DNA of 64,000 nucleotides, from contig OX421498.1 of assembly GCA_949126835.1 (NCBI GenBank), positions 31,832,081-31,896,080 of the forward strand. Direction: 5' to 3'. Each line of letters opens with the position of its first letter. Within the stretch, counting starts at the first letter, position 1. The notes beneath the pieces are model-generated. The model was not told where the DNA came from, did not search any database, and saw only the letters and a program-made list of their open reading frames with translations. Position numbers and translations under genes: made by a program. This stretch comes from Anisus vortex (taxonomy: Eukaryota > Mollusca > Gastropoda > Planorbidae). This document shows, in pieces, positions 21,133 through 32,924 of the stretch.

Positions 21133-21662
21133 TGGCTATTAAATCCAGAAGACTTTGAATTTAGTAATTAATTTTGCTTTTTTTTTTTTTTATAAAGAGT
21201 GTTAAATTTTCTATTAAGTTATTCGCTTTTCAGGCTAGACTGAGTTTAAAAAACAACAACATCGGAGATTAGTTATTTTATGCTGGTATTTATATGTGTG
21301 TGTCGAGGTGGCCCTTAGGTTCTGAGACCAATAGTGACGATTAAGATGGTGAAGTTGAAAAATAGATAATGTCTTGACCTCACGTGAATGACCTTCTCTG
21401 ATAGTGCGACACCACAAATAGAAATTAACACTGGCTGCACATTTCCTTAGCCAGCGCTTTGCAATCTGAAATTGGTCCCTGGTTAGACTTGCCGGTTTGG
21501 AATAGACAGCAGCTAGACCTTATTGTGAAACAACGAGGAAAAAAAAATAGGAGGGGGGAGGGTGCTGGTTATACATCCCGCCATGCACACAAATAGCACG
21601 CAATGAGATACGAACGGGTTTATAACAAATGGACAAGAGTTACTGAGTTAAGACAGCATTTG
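21133..21662. other. intergenic, no feature seen
   Basis: A poly(T) run at about 21178-21191 follows the satellite. The minus-strand frame at 21235-21417 resembles nothing I know. Confidence 0.5.
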
Positions 21663-21996
21663 CGCCGTTCTAAACACACAGGTCCACGGTTTAAACACAC
21701 AGGTCAACGTTCTAAACACACAGGCCCTCGTTCTCAACACACAGGTCCACGCTCTAAACACACATGTCTTCGTTCTAAAAACACAGGTCCACGTTCTAAG
21801 CACACAGGTCCACGCTCTAAACACATAGTTCCACGTTCTAACCACACAGGTCCACGCTCTAAGCACAGGTCCACGTTCTAAACACACAGGTCCACGTTCT
21901 AAACACACAGGTCCACGTTCTAAACACAGGTTCACGTTCTAAACACACAGGTTCACGTTATAAACACACATGTACACGTTATAAACACACAGGTCC
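21663..21996. repeat. 21-bp minisatellite, about 16 copies
   Basis: The unit is GTTCTAAACACACAGGTCCAC with single-base variants and a few shortened units. The 21-bp period keeps both strands open, giving frames of HTGPRSK-type and CVFRAWT-type repeats. I treat these as non-coding. Confidence 0.9.
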
Positions 21997-22710
21997 ACGG
22001 TGGCGCCTCTGTAGATCTGAACAACTCTTAGAACTTGATTCCTAACTGGTCGTTGCCTCCCATCGGGACTATACTCTACTCAGGTCTAAACGTGAATCAA
22101 GGGGACAATGGATCACAGAATGTATCCTGTCATGTTTGCACAAGACTTGCCAGTTTTAGACGGGGTGAGTCAGGAACCAATTTTCCATGTATTTCTACAG
22201 AAAATTTATCTTACAACCTCAGAGTTAATAACCTTTTTTCTCAGAACAAGAGTTCTAGCGGTTCTCGATCTTTTGTGCTACCCCCCCCCCCCCCGAATCC
22301 TATAACCAAACACCATCACTAAAGCTAAGACTAAACCCCATCTATCATCTGTAACCCTAAAACGCTACTTACAATTGTGTATATAGTTATATTTTAGAGC
22401 ACAAGAATGTCTTCGTGAAGAATAAAAGAACCTTAAGAAACGTGTATATTAGGTAGGCCCCTGTTTGATGCATTCAATAGAGAACGATTTGAATCTATTA
22501 TATAATGCATTTTAACGGTTGCTCCCCCTGAAACCAGATCGGTCTAGAATCTAGAAAACATAATGGAAAAAAACGTGTAAAGAAGACGACAAAATTGTTA
22601 AAGAAAATAGTATAATTCTTTTTTATCTTTAATTTTCTAAAATGCATTTACAAAAGGTGAATATAAATATTAATAGATTTAATAATATTATTGTGTTTTT
22701 GTTCTACAGA
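21997..22710. other. intergenic, no feature seen
   Basis: Overlapping frames at 22035-22322 run through a poly(C) tract (about 22281-22294) and have no known domain. Nothing else recognised. Confidence 0.5.
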
Positions 22711-23000
22711 ATTTAGCATTATATGCCTACTTTAAAAGTTAACACCCCTGAAATGCATACATAGTCCTACAGGTAACTGAAAATAATCTTCACAATGGAA
22801 TCGTCCATCATGTGAGCGTTTCATTTTTATTAGCCTCCCAACTCCATGTAAAAAAATTTAGCATTATATGCCTACTTTAAAAGTTAACACCCCTGAAATG
22901 CATACATAGTCCTACAGGTAACTGAAAATAATCTTCACAATGGAATCGTCCATCATGTGAGCGTTTCATTTTTATTAGCCTCCCAACTCCATGTAAAAAA
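22711..23000. repeat. near-perfect 145-bp tandem duplication
   Basis: The sequence from 22711 (ATTTAGCATTATATGCCTAC) is repeated from 22856 with virtually no differences over about 145 bases. The near identity indicates a recent duplication. Confidence 0.95.
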
Positions 23001-24176
23001 AATGCCTGTATTTTTAGTTTTCTTTTCGACAAGCTCTTGCTTTAAACTGTTTCTTCTTCTTGCTCATTCTCATCGTTCTCAATTTTTAAATGGCGGGATT
23101 TTAACGTCTGTGTTCTATTTATTTAACCGACAAAACTAACAACCAGGTTCTAACGATATAACATGTGCATTATTTATTAGTTTCGATTATCATCTTTAAT
23201 TTAAAACAAATTACCAAATTATTTTGTGACAAAGGAAAAAAATATAATTTTATTTTTTAACAAATCTAAGAAGATTTAGGCATGCACATAGGCTCACAAA
23301 GGACTAGGTAAACATTTTACTGGATTAGGCTACCTTTAGACCAAACTAGCAAGACATAACAAAGGCTGCGTGAGCTCAAGGTGGTATACATTTATTAGTC
23401 GACGTAGCCTATATCAGAGATTCTCTTGTTCTCTAATTGAGTTTATTATTTGATCTAACAAGCAAAGATCTTCAAACGGAAGGAATTTTGAGGTATGTAC
23501 CAATTTCAATTACATTAGTCTACTTTTTTTATTGTGCAAAATTTAGTGACTCACGGGGTATTTTGTTCTAATAGGCCTATAGATCTATAGGCTTTTAGAT
23601 TTAAAGATGTCCATAGGCCTGGCAAATACTACTTCACGTTAACCTGATCTCGAAACGGTTTGGGAGATTCTAATTTTAAGGATCTTACATTTTAATCAAT
23701 AATTGCAGATTTTCCCTCTACCTCCTCCCGGGCTAAATTATTACATTCTATGACGTCACGTAGAATTGAGTTTACCTGCTGCTCACTGCTATTGTTAGAT
23801 TGTTAGAATAGGAATGATCCATTCAGGGGAGGTGATAGGGCTGTACTGTTCCTAATTTTGTGTTAACGTTAGGCCTGTCGGAAAACTTGCTTTGAGGTTA
23901 TGAATCTATGATTAGATTCCATTGAGTTAATGGTTTGGTTTTAGGTTGGTATAAATTAGGGTTTATGTTTAATGATTAATAATGTGGTCTAGTTTTAGAG
24001 TTATGACTGGGGTTAACGATGATAGGTCACCGAAGGGTTTGGACTAGATATCTCAAATGAAAGTCCGTCTTCAGTTAAAGTCTTATAACTCTTGCTTGTA
24101 GGTTATTAAATATTATAAGTAGCAATGCACACTTTTGATCTCAGAGCATTGGCAATCAAATTACTCTTAGAATATA
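23001..24176. other. intergenic, no feature seen
   Basis: AT-rich. No coding region or repeat recognised. Confidence 0.5.
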
Positions 24177-24240
24177 CTGTGGACTGTTTCCTCTTTTTTA
24201 ACGGGGTCTCCATAGTACAATGAAGAAGAAGAAGAAAACA
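24177..24240 (+). mobile_element. 3' tip of non-LTR retrotransposon family 1
   Basis: GTGGACTGTTTCCTC, AACGGGGTCTCCA and a GAAGAAGAAGAAG tail match the 3' end of the LINE at 47300-51730 (positions 51661-51730). The same 3' simple-repeat tail in two places supports a 5'-truncated retrotransposition event. Confidence 0.7.
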
Positions 24241-24957
24241 TATTAATAACATAAACGGAAAGAAAACTAGTTAATTATCTCCCTTTAATTAAATTAAACT
24301 TTCCAACCTGATGCTATTTTGATGCCAAATTAATTATGTTTAGTAATATTACTAATATTAATTGTTATTTCTTTATAAAAATTCAGGGCTATGGTATTTA
24401 TTTCATGATATAATTAGATGTATAAAATTAATCTACGTTAAACATTTGTAAAAAACAACATTTCCTGCATTAATTTTTAAGTCGCTAAAAATTTTTTTTG
24501 TAAACATTTATAACTACAACAATTACATAATATAATGCTCGAATATATATATAGGCCTATAAATTTTATTTATGCCATGTTAAAGAAGATGAGCATGAAA
24601 TATTTATTGAATGTAATTAGTTTGTATCAATTAGTGAGCGCCTTGTATTGTTGTTGGCTTATTGTTCAATTTTAAGTACATAATTAATCACTTATGAGTG
24701 TCATGTGTAAGTGACCTTTTTGTATGCCTAAAATAGCTTTCACGTACGTTCAAGTCTGTTCACAAGTGTAAGTTGAATCAAAAGCTGATAGCAGAGTGAA
24801 TGCTGAGCATTTAAATAATAATAACAATAATAGTAGTTCTTGTTTCTTGTGTAGCGTTGATGACAGTTCTATGCGCTTACGACAGTTACACAATACAGAT
24901 AACGAACAACAGACGAAAATGTAAATATATGTACACGCAAATACTGCTACTGAAATA
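24241..24957. other. intergenic, no feature seen
   Basis: AT-rich, without recognisable features. Confidence 0.5.
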
Positions 24958-25400
24958 GGTGAGTCTTCAGCCGGCTCCTGAAGGTGTCAAAGCAAGGGCT
25001 CTGGCGAAGCTGAAGTGGGAGGTGATTCCAGGCGGACGGTCCCGCGTAGGAGAATGCACGTTGGCTAGCGACACTAGCTTCGCACGAGGGATCCGCAGAG
25101 TAAGCGCGTCAGAAGCCGAACAAAGTGGACGGGATTGGGTGTAGAGCTCAAGACAGGAGCGAAGGTAATCCGGGGCAGAATTATGCAGACACTTATAGCA
25201 GAGCGACGCCAGCTAATATGAGATCCGGTTGTTGATGGGTAGGCAGTGCAGAGATCGGAGCAGAGGAGGGATATTATTTGACTTCTTCTTCTTGAGGACT
25301 TGTCGGGCTGCGCAGTTCTAGATACGTTGGAGGCCCTGAAAGGATGAGGCCGAGAGACCAGCCAAGAGAGTAACTGATGATTTTTCTAACCAGCGTCCTT
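24958..25400. repeat. GC-rich repeat-like block, unclassified
   Basis: The block is markedly richer in G+C than both flanks and starts GGTGAGTCTTCAGCCGGCTC. Its phrases resemble dispersed GC-rich repeats common in animal genomes, but I cannot assign a family. The 61-residue frame at 24959-25144 is open by chance. Only one copy is seen here. Confidence 0.35.
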
Positions 25401-26419
25401 CCAAATTGACAAAGTTTGAGGTTTGGATGCTTAAATTTCAACTTGCTGCATTTTAAGATCGCCAACGACCACCCACAAAAAAAACAAATATCTAGAATCT
25501 AGATCTAGAAAGGTTATAGCAAGCCAGGCCAATAATTTGAAAGTCTTGCCTTTGTTCGAAAAGTTTTGAGTGCTTCTATGTACTTCTGAAAAAGCCCATT
25601 TCAATGTAAATCAAATTCAGTGATCTAACAGTTCAAGTGCTGTTTGACCACGTTATTGCAAGTTCAACTCATTGATTAACAATCAGTTCTCTTCATTCAA
25701 TACCGGAAAATGCTTATTCATCAAGAAACACTCTAATTGCTTCCAGACAAGAAACGAATCTATCCAAGACTTAACCTCGTCTAAGAGCCAAAGAACATTG
25801 TATGCAACCTTAATTATGCTGACATACGTTGTTTTCAGTTCAATTAACAAATCTACTTCTTAGAGGCCTCTCTCGTGTCATTGACAATCGCACTGCGTGC
25901 CAAGTCTGCTTTAGATTACCGACCCCTTCTCTAGCTCGACAAGCCAGGGTTTGGTCGGCATAGACTGTCCATAGGGAGAGTTCCACATTCCGAGGCACAC
26001 ACTTTCCGAGTAGACTCATCCTGCTGGCCGCACAATCCCCTCATCACATATCCCTAGGGGATCAAAAAGTACTTACTTAGTTTGAATATGGGAATAGCCC
26101 ATTTAGACCTAATAGACCAACTCTGGAAAACGACCTGACACAAGATTCTGCACAAGCCTATAAGTACCGTACCTTACTAGTCCTAGCGTATATACGCCTA
26201 AACGATCTGCATAAATTTAAAAGACACACGAGAGGGGGAGGGGAGATAATTGCATATGTTATATTATTAAACACGCACAATATTGAAATACTCATATTTT
26301 AAAAGGGTACTATTTCTTCTACTTATTTTAAGAAAATTATAATTGTCTTAGTAGGTCTTTACATTTATTGTGTCCGTTTAATTGTGTCACGTGAACCTAA
26401 TGTTTTGATTCCTCAACAG
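25401..26419. other. upstream flank of BCAT copy B
   Basis: No gene seen. The last bases (CCTCAACAG before 26420) match the acceptor ahead of exon 1 in copy A, so a non-coding upstream exon is likely. Confidence 0.45.
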
Positions 26420-26420
26420 A

Positions 26421-26644
26421 ATGTCGCTGTCCTCATTCAGGGTGAGTAACTCTCCTGATTTCCCCCACAAACATGCTAAAAGAACAATAATTCTTGATCA
26501 TAATATTAGACCTGTAAAGAATTTGGGGGTGGAATAAAAGTAAAGGGAAGGGATAGGCCTACTAACTTCAATATAGGTAAACGGTTCTTAAATTTGCACA
26601 TGTAGGCCTATTCACATTATTAGGTCTAGTATAGGACCGATGCA

Positions 26645-26734
<90 letters not shown>

Positions 26735-29700
26735 GACGTCCATTAATTACGTCAACAATTTTAGGCTTCTGTCAATTGTCAAACTTTCAGAGTCTTTTTT
26801 TATTGAATTATGTTAACAATACCTATTCTACATTAAGCTATTCAATAATTTAAAGCAGCTTTTTAATAACTGTAAAAGCTCAAAAAGTCTTAAAGGCAAT
26901 AAAATATTATAAAGGCACATAGATATTGCCTTGAATGTAATGATATAATGTCTCAAATGTGATTACTGTTTTATTAGCCTATGTACAAAAAAACATATTT
27001 AGTGCATAATTAAAGTGTTCACAGTGCGGCGTTACAAGCACTTGAAAGATGTTGAGTAATATTTAGGAAGGAGACAATTTTAAAGGGAATACAGTTTTAG
27101 CTTATAATTAATTTTGTCTTTCCTGCAGTGTGAAGATCTTCAAATTACACTGACCGAAAATCCAGCCCCCAAGCCAGATGACAATAAACTCAACTTCGGT
27201 GCTCATACTTCTGACCACATGCTGGAGATTGATTGGTCTGCTCAGCATGGCTGGGGAATCCCACAGATAAAGCCAGTGGCTCCTCTTCAGATACACCCAG
27301 CTGCAAAAGTACTTCATTATGCCGCTGAGGTGGGTATAGCTTGTTGTGTACCAGAAAAGTACCCCATTATGCCGCTGAGGTAGGTAGAGTTTGTTGTTAC
27401 AACAAAAGTACTTCATTATGCTGCTGAAGCAGGTAGAGCTTGTGTACAGCAATATATAACTTTCGAAAAATACATTCTTTAATAAATTTGAGATAACCAA
27501 AGGCAGACAAGCCTATACCCTATATAGATTAAAATTTTCGATTGACTCTAGTTTTTGTAGTGTTCTATTTTTTGTTTTGTGACGTTGACAATTATGAATT
27601 ACAAGGGTCTTCTTTTTATTGCATAGGCAATATGTTTAATGTAGCAAGCTCAAAAAATATTACCATTTTTTTGTTTGATGTTTCAGTTATTTGAAGGTTT
27701 CAAAGCATACAGATGTGTTGATGGGAAAATCAGACTATTCCGACCAACAGAAAACATGAAACGAATGGCTAAGACCGCACAAAGAGCAGCTTTGCCAGTA
27801 AGTGGTTTAGCCTACATTTTTTTAAATAAAGATATATTTTATATCTTTTTTTGATGCATTTTAACTCTAAGTTTTAAAAATGTATCTTAAACTATTGAAT
27901 AAAAACAAATGATGAATAATAATATTAATAATAGTTACCGGTGTATTAAATTATAGTTGGCAAATTAATTTACATTCAATAATAAATTAAAATGTATTGA
28001 ATTTGAATTGATAATGTTTAGTTCTTTTAAAATAGAAACATTTTTTTGATTGCACCCAAATTCACATCATCATTCGTTTTATTCTTATCACCATTAATAA
28101 GGATTTTGACCAGACTGAATTCCTGAAGTGCATAAAAAAATTAATCAGCATTGATCACGAGTGGGTGCCACATTCCAATAATTGTGCCTTGTATATACGA
28201 CCTACTTTTATTGGAACTGAGGTGTGTGTCTTTCCTTTCTAGTTAGAATTATTATAGGATAGAGTAATTATTTATTTTATGTGAGCCTACCCAGTGTTAA
28301 ATGGGTATAATGGGTTGCCCGGAATTCAATTGTGGAAAATAGACTTGCAAACCATGAACTTATTTTGTTTTATTTATTTATTTTAGAGCATCGGTAAAGT
28401 GTGATGCATACGGTTATTCAAATATGGGAATAAAAAAATATATCTTTGCTTTTTTTTTCTTTCTTAAATATTGCACTTCAAGGACCTGCTGAAAAGGTCT
28501 GGGGTTCGAATGCTGGTAAAAGCTATAATTCGTTCTCAGGTCTGGAGGTTGTCCACGAGTCTACCTATTCTTGGTGGGTTCTGGACAGTAGTTGGGGATA
28601 AGAAATGTGTCTGGGCATTGTGCTGGCCACACATCCTTAATTGTATGCTGTATGCAGAAACTTGTGAAGGGCAATCGATCAAATTGGTCTGAAAAAAATT
28701 ATTTACTTATTGATGAAATTCTGTTTTACACACTTCCCAATAAAACCAAAATATCAATACTATGCTGAATTGATAATAACAGATTTTTACATATTGATAA
28801 GATGAAGGGGGATCAGTACATTTTTTTTGTTGTGGTTTTTGATGTAAAATTGATCTACACTCAACAGTTTGGAAAAATAGTAAAGACATAATAGAAAATC
28901 TATGTTTGAGTTTTTTCCTTGTTCAAAATGTGAATGTTTTAGTGTTTAAATTGTCTTTTTTTTTCGTTGTACCACTGTCTGTTGTTTATTGCTTATGTTC
29001 ATTTATAAAATTCACAACAAGGAAATAAAACAATCCGAATCTAACCCATGAAGACATGCAAAACTGGGCATCAATTTTGTTAGTTTCTTATGCGCTTTTG
29101 ACTCTTCTAGAATAGGGTCAATTTTTGTTTTCTTTTGCTTTTTCAGCCTCTACTGAAAGTAACTGCTTCCAACATGGCTAAGCTTTTTGTCATCACAAGT
29201 CCAGTTGGACCATACTTTCCTACTGGCTTGAAACCAGTTAGTCTCCTAGCTGACCCTAAATATGTCAGAGCATGGCCTGGAGGTTGTGGAGGCTACAAGA
29301 TGGGCAGGTATTGTATATTAGTTTCTGATCCTATTCAAAACTCTTTTATTATTTGTAGTTTTCTTGTCTTTCTTCTTAACAAAAATGTAGATTTAATAAT
29401 AGGACTTTATTATTATAAGAGCCTTGAAGTGACATTGTGATGGTCTCGAGTCTCAAGTTATAACTTACCGTAGTTAAAAACAAAAGGATATTATTCTCCA
29501 TGATCACTAGGGTGTCAATGAGTCTACTGAGCTCTGATGGCTAATGGACATCAAGTGGGAATAATATAAGCGACTGTGCATCATGGCATGTTTTTCACAC
29601 AAATTCTTACCACGTTGTGGTCACTGCAACCTGTGAACTCTACTTCACTAGCCCTAAAGACCAAATAATATTGTCTAAAAGGGGTACGGTACCTTACTTT

Positions 29701-32116
29701 TTAATCAGTATTCTCAATATCTGTTATCTAACAAAAAAATATGAACATATTTAACTTTGTGTGAAACTCAAAATGGGACAAAATGCAATTGATAGCAAGG
29801 CAAAGTAACCGACCAAATTTAGAAAACATCACCTTCGCTGTCTGCGATACTTGGTGGCTGGAATAACACAAACACACTGTCTGCCGAGAACATTCAGCGT
29901 CAGCTGGAAAACCCAGTTTTTTTTGCCACTCAGTACATCTAAATTGGCGCCTGAGACTGGCTTTCGTTATGTAAGCTATGTAAGCGTTAGCTTACAATAG
30001 TACATCCATGAGACTAATGTTTGCAAGGCATTGAATGAAGTGTATTGTGCGAATCCAACAAGGTTATTTTAAAATATTTCATTCAGAAAAAAAATTCGTG
30101 GCCCACCACATGAAGTCTAAAATATTTATATATTGTCTACTTTTCCGTTTAACATCCCTAATTCTGATATATAGACTAATATATTTTTGCTGCTTACGTT
30201 ATAAAAGTGAAACATTAAAATTGGGTTGTAGGTCTAAAATTAGAAATGATGAAATATTTCTATAAAAAGAACAAAAGTAAACAAAAGGAAAAGAAATATT
30301 GTTAAAATCCTCGGATTGGAAAAAAAAGTTTGGGAGGGGCGGGGGGGGGTATTCATGTTACACCCCTTCTTGGCTACCCCTATGAGAGTTATTGTTGACA
30401 TAATTATATAGGGGGGGGGGGTCCTTTGAAAGTTTGACAGTTGTTGACAAGGTAGGGAGGGGGGAGGTAAAAATCGCCTAAAAATTGTTGACGTAATTAA
30501 TGGATGTCCCCTTAACAGCAACTATGCACCAACTGTAGCTATCCAGATTTTGGCAGACAAATATGGCTGCCAGCAAAACTTGTGGTTATATGGAGATGAT
30601 CATCAAATGACAGAAGTTGGCACAATGAACCTTTTTATTTACTGGATCAATGAAAATGGAGGTATTGGTAATGATATTCTATTTGTTTACTCCTATTTAC
30701 TTGAATAAATGCCTGCTGCTTCAGTAATCAAAGGTTAAAACCCTGGGTATTTATAGTGTCTGTTTGTAATGGAATGCCATTGGGCATTGGGTTAATTTAT
30801 CAGCCAAAAGGAATTCGGCTGTAGGCTACATTTTTATTCTTCAATTAAATAAAGGTCAGAGAAAAGAGGTAGCATCCAGTTTTCAACTTTTGGTCCTACA
30901 TATCATAAAAGTGATCTAGATTTACCCAGCAATCTAAATATCAGTTTTCAGTTCATTTTGAATGTAGTTATTTTTTGCAATGACGTAATATGTAAATAAT
31001 GCTTGTAATACTTGAACTTGAACAGAGGAAGAACTTATAACACCACCTCTGGAGACTGGACTTATCTTACCTGGTGTCACACGTAAATCACTTTTGGAAC
31101 TCTCTCGTCAATGGGTAAATAAAAGACAATAAAAGTAATCTTTCCAAAGATTTTTATCAATTCAAATAATGTAGGTATCATTGCTTTAGCAGCCACCCTA
31201 AATGCAACTTAATTTAGCATTCGTTAATTATTTTTTTATTTAAAGACTAATAATGTTTATTTGTTTTCACAATTATAACGGCACATTTAAAGAAATGTTG
31301 ATACTTTTTTTTTAAAAAGAATGAGTTCAAGGTCTCAGAGAATACCATTACGATGAAAACATTTGTCAAAGCTTTGAATGAAGGGCGTGTAAGTATTTCA
31401 GCTGTTTAGTTTATATGTGCGTGTATATATATCTTAAACATACATGATAATTTTCTCAATGTAGTTTAACAAGGCACATGCTCTAATTTTCCATTAAGTG
31501 TATTTTATTTGGTCAAACTATTACACAATAGAGAGCTTTTATTTGAATACTAATTTGATTAATTTGACCAGACTTGTAAGTGTTGAAACCCTTAAAATAC
31601 TTTTATTCGTGCAAAGTTAAAACTTTGTAGGAATTTTTTTGAAGTCAAAATATTTGTCTATGTATTTTGCTTTGACAAAAAAAAATTTTTTTTTATTCAT
31701 TCCATCAGGTGAAAGAAGTATTTGGAGCAGGCACTGCTTGTGTAGTTTGCCCTGTCAGCAAAATCCTCTACCTTGACCAGGAGCTTACACTCCAGACAGA
31801 CACACAGGATAGCCTGACCCAGAGATTTTTCAATGAGATTACTGACATACATGTAATAAATATATTTCTTCTAAAACCTGTAACGTAATTGAAGCAGTCC
31901 ATATTTATTATATTTTAAATGTAGGCCCTATATTGGTGTATATTATATGAAAATATTTCATTTGAAACACATAATTTTTTTTGTTGAAATTCGTTTTAGT
32001 TTAAAAAGGCTTTTCTATTACTTGTGTGTACCCCCCAGTTCTACCGCAAGCCACACTACTGGATGGAAGGATTAGATGAGGACCTGGAGAAGAGTCAAAG
32101 ACAAGAAATTCCATAG
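26421..32116 (+). CDS. BCAT: branched-chain amino acid aminotransferase, copy B (10 coding exons, 378 aa)
   Basis: Same reaction and exon plan as copy A. Exons: 26421-26441, 27129-27329, 27687-27797, 28102-28221, 29147-29307, 30519-30661, 31026-31114, 31320-31388, 31709-31852, 32039-32116; 1137 nt in frame. The PLP lysine is at about K202 (GGYKMG) and the CXXC pair at about C316/C319. Exon 1 encodes only MSLSSFR: the 17 central leader codons of copy A are missing in frame, so no presequence remains and a cytosolic enzyme is likely. Exon 6 lacks one codon and reads QQNLWLYG where A and C have QQVLWLYG; exon 5 has VITSPVGPY instead of [10 protein letters not shown] net 29-nt deletion in exon 10 replaces the end with KSQRQEIP. 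Splice sites for exons 6 and 8 are weak (short pyrimidine tract; AAAAAG acceptor). Probably functional. Confidence 0.92.
26650..26728. repeat. (AT)n microsatellite
   Basis: About 39 uninterrupted TA dinucleotides in intron 1 of BCAT copy B. Confidence 0.95.
26733..26765. mobile_element. terminal fragment of the G-rich dispersed repeat
   Basis: CGACGTCCATTAATTACGTC, then AACAATTTTAGGC, is the reverse complement of the end at 30483-30510 and 53626-53652. It follows the (AT)n run directly. The rest of the intron up to 27128 shows nothing. Confidence 0.6.
27345..27435 (+). repeat. tandem duplication of the exon 2/intron 2 junction in BCAT copy B
   Basis: Two further copies of the exon end and donor follow the real one. 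The first has a perfect junction (ATTATGCCGCTGAG/GTAGGTAG, donor at 27380) and would lengthen exon 2 by 50 nt, shifting the frame. The next is decayed (GCTGAAGCAGGTAG). The true donor here is GTGGGT, while the duplicate has the stronger GTAGGT. Confidence 0.8.
28478..28692 (+). mobile_element. degenerate SINE family 2 copy
   Basis: Retains GGTTCGAATGCTGG (B box), GTCTGGAGGTTGTCC, GTCTACC and TGTGCTGGCCACACATCCTT in family order. The A box is lost. It lies in intron 4 of BCAT copy B; the frame at 28471-28692 is the SINE itself. Confidence 0.75.
29490..29680 (+). mobile_element. degenerate SINE family 2 body
   Basis: GTGTCAATGAGTCTACTGAG, GAGCTCTGATGG, AAGCGACTGTGCATC and CTGTGAACTCTACTTCACTA match the family 2 body. 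The head is missing. Intron 5 of BCAT copy B. Confidence 0.6.
29990..30165 (+). mobile_element. right-end fragment of the 837-bp hAT element family
   Basis: The order GCGAATCCAACAAG, TTAAAATATTTCATTCAG, TTTCCGTTTAACATCCCTAA parallels 16565-16735 in the element at 15896. The left end is not recognisable. Intron 5 of BCAT copy B. Confidence 0.55.
30166..30511. mobile_element. G-rich dispersed repeat abutting exon 6 of BCAT copy B
   Basis: Shares TATATTTTTGCT, GTGAAACATTAAAATT, ATTGTTAAAATCCTCGGATT, G runs, a CACCCCTTCTTGGCTA segment and the end TTGTTGACGTAATTAATGGA with 52880-53660, and in part with 57440-57700 and 26733-26765. Its end reaches within about eight bases of the exon 6 acceptor, so it supplies the upstream part of the splice site. 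Confidence 0.7.
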
Positions 32117-32446
32117 CATCCCCTGTTTCTTTCCTGCATCTCTATTATTAAACGACATAGCATATTAAGCTTTTTTGCAAAATGTACTTTAGGCTTGATG
32201 GTCAATATTCATAAGTTTCCATGTGGGAAGTTTTCACCATTAGTAAGGTTTGCTGAGACATTTGTGTGCTGTGATGCTATAGGAAGAGATGGGAGGGTGG
32301 CATTATAGAACAACGGAGTTGTAATGATGTACTAGAAATGAAAAACAAGGGCAAAAACTAACACAAAAAAAAAGAGCATTCATGAACTTCAACTAGAAAT
32401 TTATTACATCTACCACAGTAAAATTTTTCTTGAGCAATTTATGCTA

Positions 32447-32452
32447 AATAAA
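32447..32452 (+). terminator. polyadenylation signal of BCAT copy B
   Basis: AATAAA lies 331 bases after the TAG. It is the first canonical signal I find after the stop. Confidence 0.5.
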
Positions 32453-32924
32453 CTTTAAAATTGGGAAGTAGCGGGGTAAGTTGTAGGGCGGGTTAGTTGT
32501 CATAGATACTTTTTCGGAACGTGTAGCTAGATTGATACTGTCATCTTTTGCTATTATTTAAAGGACATATAATTATCACAGTTTAGTTCATTTTATTAAA
32601 TTGGCGTTAATTGTATTTTTTTTTTTCAAAATAAAAAAATATGTCAAAAACATCCATTTTGTTATTTTTTGTTTATTGTACACAGTACACTATATTATTA
32701 ACAATAGCCTTTATTCGATTGTTATACATTGATAATATTTTAGTTGATAATAATATTGACTATGTTGACAAGCTAGTAAGTTGTCAGTCTTACACCAAGG
32801 ATAAAAAGTTATTTAGGTCTAGCCTTCCTCTACCCTATTTGGTGCAAGTTGTCATATACACAAATCTCTTTCCCAAAAATACATTCACTACTGTTTCCCT
32901 AATTACTTATATTCCCCCGTCGGA
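32453..32924. other. intergenic between BCAT copies B and C
   Basis: AT-rich. A 99-residue frame at 32641-32940 with hydrophobic stretches has no recognisable family and runs into the SINE, so I do not call it a gene. Confidence 0.45.

Noticed and set aside
21603..21935. HTGPRSK and CVFRAWT repeat frames
   Set aside because: 21-bp minisatellite artefact; low complexity on both strands.
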